Shown here: piece by piece, positions 48,501-64,000 of the stretch | Position numbering within the stretch: the first letter of the stretch is position 1 | Layout: each line of letters starts with the position of its first letter | From: Eleginops maclovinus | Taxonomy: Eukaryota; Chordata; Actinopteri; Perciformes; Eleginopidae | Direction of reading: 5' to 3' | Assembly: GCF_036324505.1 (NCBI RefSeq) | Contig: NC_086357.1 | Coordinates: forward strand, 22,962,793 to 23,026,792 | Length of the DNA stretch: 64,000 nucleotides | Translations under genes and position numbers: made by a program | The notes under the pieces: model-generated | The model's input: the letters and a program-made list of their open reading frames with translations, nothing else | Database searches by the model: none | What the model was told of the DNA's origin: nothing

Positions 48501-51500
48501 TATATAACCATGCTGCATGTGGAGTTTGTGACTTTTCTACACTGTAACTTGTGTGCACATGACTTTACACCCCTATTCATAAAACTGTAAATACCTGTGG
48601 GAAAAAAATTGCTGTCAAAAATACCAAAAACCTAAAACGGTAGAATTGTCAATGTGGCATTTAAAGAGCAAATGAACATGTTTTTCTAATAAATTGCAAT
48701 TATTGAGATGAACTGAACTTTGTTTTTAAACAGAATGTGTCTATAATGCTATGGCACTTTCATTTTTCCACAGCCTCAGTGGGACCAGGCTTATCTGATA
48801 ATATCTTAAGCATTGTTTGAATGCGTTACTTTCTCTCATCCTTTGAATCGTGCTGTTATTTTCTATTGAAAAAAAAAGTGAGTGGGGGGGGTTGTCACCT
48901 GACTGTGGTCCAATGTCTACTTTAGGTTCAGTTTAATAGCTCATTGCAGTCTTAAACATTTAATCTAGGTCCATATACATTTGTCTGGTGAGTACTTTAG
49001 GAAATACTCTTGTGTGTCATGCCTTTTGTTTAATGCTTACTTTATAAAGCTACTCACCAGGTCTTGGGTATCTTTAAGACTCATGCAGCCGACGTGCACA
49101 GTCACATGATCCATTCTGTAGAGACATGCCCACACATTCAAAAATAAATATCACACACTATTCCCTGTTTCATCGCCCTCAACATATGAACACATTTCCT
49201 TATACAGATGATGTGGGATGACTTACTTTCCCTTGGCTTTCTTACACCACTCTTCAGCCAGGATCTTCCTCTCTGCGACAGATAGAGACAAGCTTTCTCC
49301 GGTGGTGCCATTCACTGAAAGCAAGTAAAGTCATGTTTATATGAAATACTGTTTTAAATATAACAACAGCACATCTTACAGCAAGGGAAAGGAAACACAC
49401 CTGAAACTAGCTGTAATGAATCAGAAAACCATAGCTCACATTACAATCCAACAGGGATGGGGGATATAAGGTATCAGCAATATCGAAATACCTTGCTATT
49501 GATATTGCAACAATATCTTAGGCTGACGATACAAAATATTTTTCAGTAATATTCAGTAATGTGTATTTAAGTGCTGCTCTGAGAATGTCGATTACCCATT
49601 CGGAACTAGTTAAACCTCTTCCTATCCCTGAGATATTCAGAATTGGTTTGGCAAACGCTGTGGCAACTCATGTCTGCAGTAAATGTCTTTTCAAATCTCC
49701 AGCAGTAACGTCGAATAAACCCAACAGTGTTTTGCCAACAAGTTCCTGCTCTCCAGTGTCTCGCTGAGTTTCATCTCCATTGCTTCAGAAGGTTCCACCA
49801 CAATATCAATATACTGCCAACCCCTATAGCACATTAGGACTACATCATACAAATTGCGGGGAAATGTGGATGGGAATATCCTCTGCTGGCTGAGGTCCCA
49901 AGTACCTTCACCGACAGTAATATTGATATGCAGCGTCAACATAATGAGAAGCTTAGTTGGAACTCTGATGAGTCATTGGGATTGATGGAGGTCTTAATGG
50001 ATTGAAGGTTCTATGCAAAATCCAACGGAAACCAGAGTGACATCTGACAAACAGGAAATGCTGATTAGTCTTGATATACAGAGAGAAAAGGGCAGAGTTT
50101 ATCTCTCTACTTAGTTTATCTTTCTCTGTATTTCAGTTCCAGGGACAATGGTTAATCTGGAATAGACTGACACCAAACAAAGCATGAGACAAAACAATAA
50201 ATTCCTTAGTTGCCCGAAGGTCATTTAAGACTGCAGAGCAACACATAATAAATCAAGAGGGGAGTCATGGTGTCGAATACGTTTTTTTCCCCTTTTCCAG
50301 GAAAATTACATAATAAAAACTGTTTTTTAAAATGAAGTTTTGCATTTTAAAGAAAGATAATGCAATGAAATGGTTGGCCAGCCCTATATGATGAGTTGTA
50401 ATTTGGTTAGTAACATGTAAGCATTACTCACACAAAGCACCGTTAATAGGGATAATGCTATCATATTATTAATTGGGATCATGTTAGGTGGTGTAATTCT
50501 AGTTGAGGCATGCATGTTTTCTGAAGAAATGTCACTGAAGCTGATGTCGAAATGATTATGTGAATCAAACTATTAAGCATTAAGTGTCAGTTACGGTGTG
50601 TTGAAAGTTGGTAAGATAAAATAAGATGTACTTTATTGATCCCAAACTGGAAACATTTTTCGGGGTAGGATTAAGAAACATTACATTTAAAATGGATTAT
50701 TTAGCTAAACTATTTTAGATTTTAAATTATTACATATTCAGCAGTTCTATAATAGTTACAGATGGTATAAATGTATTTTAAAGTAGAAACGAGTGCAGCA
50801 GCCATATGAAAAACATAATGAAATATCTCTTTAGGCAGCAGACAAGTTATTTCTTCGCTTTAAATTAATTTATCAGATATATTCATGTTGATTATTAAAT
50901 TGCTGCATGACTATATATAATCTAAATTAACAACTAACTGAAGTTGGGGATTCAAGTAGGTTATCAACCCAATGCTGCAACTTTTTCAACCTGAAAGGAG
51001 GATGAACATGGTTGACACAGGAAACAAACCAACATGGTAAACAGACATATCACCTAATATTGGATTTTGATTAAATAACAGAGACATTGACAAATAAAAA
51101 AGCTACTTGAAAACTTACCAAATATGTTTTTAACACCTTGCCTCTCTGTCAAGTAGGCAACATAAGGTCCAATCTCACTTATGTTGATTTCACTGTTTTG
51201 GGAAAATGTGAAAAACTGTTCTACATTTTTGCAAAAACACACAAGTTAAGATGCTCCAGATCTACAGGACTGTTGACAATTTCAGATTTCTCTACTGTCA
51301 TTTTTCACTTTAACAATCAACACTTTATCTCACAACAAATACAATGCTTAAACCTCTATGGCAGGGATTCCCTAAGTGTGGTGCCCCCAGGGGTGCGCGA
51401 GCTGCCACCAGGGGGTGCGCGAGATGAAACATGTAATGGTGGTCTGGTGTAAAAATATTACAGTGTTGTTTTTTAAGGGGGATTTTTCCATAGGCGACAA

Positions 51501-53013
51501 TAAAAAACCACAGCAATAAACATTTCCTTTGTAATCCCTTTCATTTTAAATCAAAAAACTATAATTTATTAGTTTTTGATAGAAAGACAGCGGCTGTCTT
51601 CTTCTACGTTTCACTGTAGGCTAGGATATATGCGCGCCAACTCGTTTCATTCATTCTTTCAAATATGATTAACTGGCTGAAATCAGGGAAACCGTCAAGT
51701 TTTTTTGCGTTTTCTTGCGTTGTTTTTTTTTTGGGGGGGGGGGGGGGTCAACCCGGTTGGGACGTAGAAGTGGGTGCGCCGCAAAAAAAGTTTGGGAACC
51801 GCTGCTCTATGGCATACCACTTTTTTCGACCTCACACTGGCCCTTTAAATATTTTTAAAATATATAGAATCACCAGATATGTTTGTGTCCAATAAAATGA
51901 GGGAATAATATGGATGTGGCATTTTGTCTCCGGGTGGAGCAGTCTTTTCTGCAAGCAAAGCAACATGGGACACAGCGCCATCGCTTGGTAAGATACATTT
52001 CCCTTTTTAACATATTAAAAATGTATACAACTTTAGATAAAAAATATATGCATGTGCATGAATACATAAAGAAGTATATTTGATTGTTTAAAGACTTATT
52101 ATGTATTTATTAATTTGCTAAAACTATGTTTTTATGTTCGTTGCCTCAGGGCAACACTGCAATTAGACCACTTTTATTACCAAAAAAAGCCAGGCAATAT
52201 CATGCAGGGGGGGGACATTTTAAAATGGATATTGTTAGAAATAATCAATATATTAGAGCGGAACTTTAAAAGATAATTCACTGTTTCTGGACGGATCATA
52301 TTTGTCCATTTCCGGTAGTATTACAGGATGTTGTTTTTAGCCTCAGATAGCATAAAGCTAATATTGTTTTGTATATATGAGTAGAGGGAGAAGGACCAGT
52401 GGAGTTACATACTAAACACACCGCCTCTACCTCTCACTCATTGATGCTGCAATGATACAGTTGCCTGTTTAATAACTGATAAACCTCCTAAGAATTGCAT
52501 AATAGACTATCGTAGATGACAGCTCCAGGACTTCGCTAACAAGATGGCGACGGTGACGTCATAAGAGGACCCGCCCCCGACGACGTCAGCCTATAGAGGA
52601 GGATCCAGCCCCCCGCTACCAATGGTATGATCGGAAAGGGGTGGTTCTATAAAACATGTTAGGATTGTGAAATCGATCTCTCTTTTGTTCCGGACCGCCA
52701 GACAGTAACTACTGATGAGCTCCACTCAGTCAGTGGCCTGTGGACGCGTGTCCCGGGCTATTGAGCCACAGCTGTGAAACTTTTGTAAAACCTACTACTG
52801 CATCCTTTATTAAACACTCCTTTTATAACTTTTAAGGGATTTTGCTTTCTTTATTTTAAACCGACTCCTGGGCTTCAAATAAACGTGAGAGGATTAAGAG
52901 ATAGATTCATGGAAGCATAAGTAATGATTCATAAAGACGACTTACCCTTCTTCGGTCAATGGAGTAAAAGTAGCTGCAACCAGCCCTGTCAGCTGTTTAT
53001 CCGAAGGAGCCAT
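45599..53013 (-). CDS. npl: npl, N-acetylneuraminate lyase (complete, 11 coding exons)
   Basis: Cleaves free sialic acid to N-acetylmannosamine and pyruvate in the cytosol (DHDPS/NAL family, TIM barrel). Coding exons: 52946-53013, 51119-51192, 49227-49314, 49058-49115, 47338-47413, 47129-47221, 46862-47007, 46692-46738, 46518-46602, 46383-46422, 45599-45741; all GT-AG and phase-consistent, 918 nt, 305 residues (human NPL 320). Key residues: GTTGE at about 50-54 (pyruvate carboxylate binding), Tyr143 in YYYHIP, and Schiff-base Lys173 in GVKFS. It starts [21 protein letters not shown] second in-frame ATG nine bases upstream (53022) has a poorer context. A noncoding first exon probably ends at 53171 (donor gtaaat). 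Introns carry a Tc1 remnant (last intron), an hAT MITE and a promoter-like island (first coding intron). Confidence 0.96.
45809..46337 (+). mobile_element. Tc1-like transposon, internally deleted (529 bp), in the last npl intron
   Basis: Flanked by TA (45807-45808 and 46338-46339). The left end is CACTGCCCAGCCCCAAAAAA and the right end, reverse-complemented, is CGCTGCCCGGCCAAAAAAAA, so both termini survive. The transposase 5' half is missing. Both the TIR sequence and the encoded protein differ from the intact element at 41022, so it is a separate Tc1 family. It lies antisense to npl. Confidence 0.85.
45840..46315 (+). pseudogene. Tc1-like transposase fragment, C-terminal
   Basis: Reads [20 protein letters not shown], then (from 45911) [14 protein letters not shown].., FQDDNARIH with the second catalytic Asp, and [12 protein letters not shown] with the catalytic Glu. 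It then shifts frame and finishes [18 protein letters not shown] near 46290. The DNA-binding half and the first catalytic Asp are deleted and a frameshift is present, so it is dead. Confidence 0.85.
48340..48635 (+). repeat. A/T-rich LINE-type 3' tail candidate in an npl intron
   Basis: T-rich sequence with CTTCCTCTTGCACTATTTG and ..AAATACCTGTGGGAAAAAAA resembles the 3' UTR of fish non-LTR elements. No coding part is attached, and the assignment is tentative. Confidence 0.3.
49452..49826. mobile_element. hAT-like MITE candidate in an npl intron
   Basis: Left CAGGGATGGGGGATATAAGG, right ..AATATACTGCCAACCCCT (reverse complement AGGGGTTGGCAGTATATT). Both sides also carry 'CAATATC'-type blocks. 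A similar terminus occurs at about 4827 (CAGGGCTGGGCGATATGC) and at the end of the BED-hAT relic (15345). No transposase fragment is seen, and the target duplication is not clear. Confidence 0.4.
50625..50690 (-). repeat. LINE-type 3' tail in an npl intron
   Basis: The minus strand reads CAGTTTGGGATCAATAAAGT followed by ACATCTTATTTTATCTTACC, the common fish non-LTR terminus. It is in the same orientation as npl. Confidence 0.45.
51362..51804. mobile_element. hAT-like MITE with perfect 8-bp target duplication (npl intron)
   Basis: 443 bp flanked on both sides by CTCTATGG (51354-51361 and 51805-51812). The left end is CAGGGATTCCCTAAGTGTGG and the right end, reverse-complemented, is CAGCGGTTCCCAAACTTTTT, the CAG(N)GGTTCCCAAACT terminus of Charlie/hAT-type elements. 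It contains a poly-G run (about 51733-51747) and the string GCCACCAGGGGGTGCGC. No coding sequence, so it is non-autonomous. Confidence 0.85.
52541..52885 (+). promoter_or_regulatory. promoter-like island in npl intron 1 (possible solo LTR)
   Basis: On the plus strand, antisense to npl, in order: AAGATGGCGAC (YY1-type, 52541), full CRE TGACGTCA (52554-52561), GC box CCGCCCC (about 52571), second CRE-like CGACGTCA (52581), TATA-like CTATAAAA (52648-52655), then a T-rich stretch with TATTAAAC and AAATAAAC. GC content is well above the flanks. Such an enhancer-TATA-poly(A) arrangement fits a solo LTR, but I could not define TG..CA ends, a primer site or a target duplication. An antisense or alternative promoter is also possible. 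Confidence 0.35.
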
Positions 53014-53170
53014 GATTGCCATAACTACATACAATAAAGCATACAAAAAAAGAAGATAAAAAAGGAAACTGTTTCACAGCGATTATCATGAAGAAATTCA
53101 AATACACTTCCGTAAATTATAAAAAATAAATACACAATTACAGTTCCTGGCATATCTGTTCGTGATTTAC

Positions 53171-53312
53171 CTTTTGTGCTTGTCTGACATCAATGTTGTT
53201 TTTTGAGGAAGTGTGGTTGCTGCTTACAGTGTAACTCGTCTGGGACGCGTGGGTATCATGTGAGGGAAGCTATGCATCAAGTGACGCCGCAAAGCTTCAT
53301 GGGAGATGTAGT
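53171..53312 (-). promoter_or_regulatory. npl noncoding exon 1 and promoter with a ZNF143-like site
   Basis: Donor gtaaat at 53170 follows ..GCACAAAAG, and an acceptor (tatgtag at about 53025) precedes the start codon, so an untranslated first exon near 53171-53260 is likely. Upstream, at 53294-53312, the minus strand reads ACTACATCTCCCATGAAGC, close to the ACTACAnnTCCCA.nATGC motif of ZNF143/Staf, typical of TATA-less housekeeping promoters. CpG content is locally raised. Confidence 0.4.
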
Positions 53313-53502
53313 AGATGAATAAAAAAACACGAAAACAAGTATGAATTAATAAAATACTTAAAACTCATATTTAATCAATAGTTTCCATTCTCTTTCCAAA
53401 CGTATTGATCGGTTTGGCGTCTCCTCTTTTATAGATATGAGATAGAGATGTACAATGTCAGGGTTGAATCTGCCACTGAGTGTTTGCAGCTGTGAACGAC
53501 TG

Positions 53503-53706
53503 TCATATCTGGTGAGTTCCTCTTCCTGTCTCTTTCTGCTCACCTTTGATCCTATTTATGCAACTTCTGCGGCTAATACACATAAATGGCTCCAAGTCAA
53601 GTCTCCACGTTGAACTGCGATGCGTATGATATGCTTCCCTTGCAGCTGGATCATTGTTAATGCGCGCCCTGTGTCGTGCTGATTTTTCTTTATTCGAAAG
53701 TGGCAT
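53503..53706 (-). pseudogene. small relic ORF beginning MPLSNKEKSARHRARINNDP
   Basis: A minus-strand frame of 67 codons, directly upstream of npl exon 1. The first 25 or so residues (basic, charged, K/R/A-rich, ending PAAREAY) look like a real protein start and recall the N-termini of multicopy, transposon-associated fish ORFs I have met as 'K..ARhRaRi..dP.a.e.y'. The remainder does not continue the pattern. I treat it as a broken copy, with low confidence. Confidence 0.25.
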
Positions 53707-53839
53707 CTAATATGTACAAAATATCATGTAAAATGTTTTAAAGTGTGTAATATCTTTACGTTTAAAAATAGTAAACATTTTAGAAGTATCATGGATAATC
53801 TTAGAGCTTTGAATAGATTATATAGTGACATTCCTTGCA

Positions 53840-54433
53840 GTTGTGCCAACTGACTATCTGGTTGCACCACCTGACTATTGCAACTAGTCTCAAATTAAAC
53901 AGGCTTCTGTTTGGTTGCTAGCATTAGCTTCTACCCTTGTCATGAAGTTAAAACAGACCACTTTTTAAAAAAATTAAGAGTTTTATGATAAAATATTTTT
54001 TTTCTAGTTTTACATTGGTTGTACCACCTGACAAGGAAAGTGTACCAGCCTACATATGAGTTGAAAGTAGGTATTTTTATCAGTATTTGACAGATCTTAC
54101 AACACTTTTAGCTTAGTCCCAAGGGTCTCTTGGGGTCCTCTGGCCGATGCAACATCCTGTTTACAGCTATTGTCTCTTCACTTCAAAATAAAAGTCCAAT
54201 GTTTATGGTTGCCCCACCCTGACATTTAGGAAATGTAAATTGCCGGACAAAAGTGTTGCAGTTATTTTAACAGCTTTAAAACTATTGATATTAGAATAAA
54301 AAACATTATCTGAAAGACTTTAAATATAAAAAAATGCCAGGGTATTTTATTTTGAAATTATCATTATTAACATAACCTTTTTAATAGCTTTCTTAGTCGG
54401 ACAGTTGCAAGGACAGTTGCACCACCTGACATT
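53840..54433 (+). repeat. five dispersed copies of a GGTTGCACCACCTGAC motif
   Basis: Copies at 53840-53857 (diverged), 53860-53878, 54017-54034, 54207-54226 and 54414-54433, all on the plus strand, in otherwise AT-rich DNA between npl and edem3. Spacing between the last four is about 157, 190 and 207 bp. Four copies contain CACCTG or CACCCTG. This may be the conserved part of a decayed tandem repeat or of a transposon. Confidence 0.6.
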
Positions 54434-54879
54434 AGGGGTTTGAAAGGCCAAAACATAAAATATTATAATTATTTGAAATTATTGAAAAATGTATGAAAAT
54501 AAATAGATTTTATAGAATTTAGTGATATATGTCATTATTAGATTTTTTTTTCATTTTAAAAAATAATGGACACAAAAAAATATGCATGTCATGTCATTGA
54601 CGTAATAGTTAAAAATGATCGGCACGTGAAGGCAATGGTTAGGTTATTATTGACTATTTATTTCCCTAATTTAGACTTGAAGGTAACTTCTCCAACTAGT
54701 TGAGCAACCAATTAAAATCATGATACACATATTGTTTTCCTTATGTTAAAGTTATTTGAAGGACTACAGTCACATTTAGTTACGTTATGCAATATTCCAC
54801 GGAAGGAGGGGCGATATGTTTCTCAGCCTGCCAGAAATCTTTGCCTGAAAAGCTAAATTCAGGGCGTAATACATACCAC

Positions 54880-55015
54880 AACGATCCAGGAAGCGGATGT
54901 TGTTGACGCTTTATCGTCATCCGGTTTTACGGACAGGCTAGCTTGGCGTAACAGCTTCTTACGGCAGAATTATTACACTTTTAAACAGAGGTACGGATAA
55001 TACAAATCACACAGG
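54880..55015 (+). promoter_or_regulatory. candidate edem3 promoter and 5' UTR exon
   Basis: A CpG-containing block (54890-55110) with ETS-like GGAAGCGGA (54889-54897) and CATCCGG (54918-54924) in an AT-rich neighbourhood. Possible donors follow: AACAGAG|gtacgg near 54989 and CACAG|gtgcgt near 55014. This fits an untranslated first exon about 1 kb before the coding start. The alternative is that transcription begins just before 55986. Confidence 0.3.
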
Positions 55016-55985
55016 TGCGTTGCTCTACAATGGACGCTTTTCTTGTTGATTTTTCTCGCGTTATCAATATTTCCGTTATCGCGAGATCGGCTAGTTATAG
55101 CGCGGCTGGCTCAGGCTAACAGGCTAATTAAACCCTGGCAACCATAACCTGAAGATAACTGTCAAAGAGGAGGAAATATTTAACTTATAATATATTTTAA
55201 AAGTTTGACAGATCAGAGTGATAACAGGGACTGGCAAGGGGTATCAGAAACTAATTTCCAGATGGGTTGTTGTTTTGACTTGTATTTTAATAGATTGTGT
55301 TGTAAAGGAGTGGGTTTTTAAACACAAACAACATAAGGGTTTGTGTGCTGTGCTTTCTTTTGTTTACAGTGAGACCTAAATAAGACGTGTCGTGATAACT
55401 GAATCGTTTCTTAGATCGCCTGTGCTATAAGACTATATCTAGAAAATAATATTGTTGTTATCTTTACATTGAAGGGTTAACTTGGGTTAACCGGTTTGCT
55501 TTAGGCGAGAGTTACATGAAACGTGGTTATGTCAACGTGTCACACCTGACATTTCGGAGAAATTAACAGGTGTGACTGACCAACCTGCGCACAGGACTCT
55601 TAGCAACGTTGCACTGCTCCTTAAGTCTGGTACAACTCTATCAATAAGACCTCGATACCTGGTTACTTGAAATTACAACATTCCTATTTAATTGCAGTTT
55701 AGGTGCAACTACTCAACATAGGACTACTAGTGCTGTTTTTGATGCTTGCTAGTAAACACAAATGGTAAAACCTGCTAGCATTATTCTGTGATGTGCCTAT
55801 TGATGATTAAGTGGTATATCTTAGGGAAAGCCAAAAGTGCTTTAAAATGATCTCAGAGGTATAACACTGGTTAGTTTGAGGTGTTTGGTTAGGGCAGTGG
55901 TAATGACTAGGTATTCGCTCTGGGACTGACTGAGAGTCAAACGGTAGTTTATGCATATTGCTACGATCTGGCCCCCCCTACCACA

Positions 55986-63767
<7,782 letters not shown>

Positions 63768-64000
63768 GTGAGTGTGAGCGGCTAACGACCAAAGATGGAA
63801 GATGACTGCGCAGTGACTGGATTAGAGCTCCATAAATAGATTACCTTGAAGACAGCCAGTCGATTAGGGTCCTGCACAATACACGAGGACTTAATAATAA
63901 AGCAGAACACAAATAAGCTTGACCATAACAAACTGCTTGTATTTAGGACCTTTTATAAACAGCTGTGAACATCTTTATACCACATAAGCAGTGCATTAAT

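Overview
This window is vertebrate nuclear DNA, most likely from a ray-finned (percomorph-like) fish. The evidence is four vertebrate genes split into many short exons with GT-AG introns, long (CA)n/(GT)n microsatellites, and fish-type repeats (Tc1-like and hAT-like DNA transposons, LINE 3' ends). The species cannot be fixed from the sequence alone. Exons were read by hand from the sequence; UTR and promoter limits are less certain than coding exons.

Layout. (1) 1-23,882, minus strand: the 5' part of notch2. Coding exon 1 (signal peptide) is at 23,810-23,882 and exon 2 (start of EGF repeat 1) at 12,364-12,445; the gene runs off the left edge. Everything else here is intron filled with microsatellites and transposon remnants. 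(2) 24,050-36,480: about 12 kb in which no supported gene was found. (3) 36,483-40,341, minus: complete five-exon sec22b, encoding the 215-residue ER-Golgi R-SNARE. (4) 40,741-42,700: a LINE 3' end split by a 1,650-bp Tc1-like transposon whose transposase ORF is intact. (5) 42,700-45,598: mostly intergenic, with one unexplained cysteine-rich ORF that has a good splice acceptor (43,297-43,664, minus). (6) 45,599-53,260, minus: complete npl (N-acetylneuraminate lyase), 11 coding exons and 305 residues. Its introns hold a Tc1 deletion derivative, an hAT MITE with a perfect 8-bp target duplication, and a promoter-like island. (7) 53,300-54,880: AT-rich spacer with five copies of a TTGCACCACCTGAC-like motif. 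(8) 54,900-64,000, plus: edem3, 18 coding exons read (about 707 residues: signal peptide, GH47 mannosidase domain, start of the PA domain); the gene runs off the right edge.

The genes do not form an operon. sec22b (ER-Golgi fusion), edem3 (mannose trimming of misfolded ER glycoproteins) and notch2 (a secretory-pathway receptor) all involve the secretory pathway, while npl is a cytosolic sialic-acid catabolic enzyme; I read the neighbourhood as ordinary vertebrate synteny. No convincing new biological system was found. The items most worth following up are the intact nested Tc1, the npl intron largely made of a Tc1 remnant, the cysteine-rich ORF, the repeated CACCTG motif array and the promoter-like island in npl intron 1.
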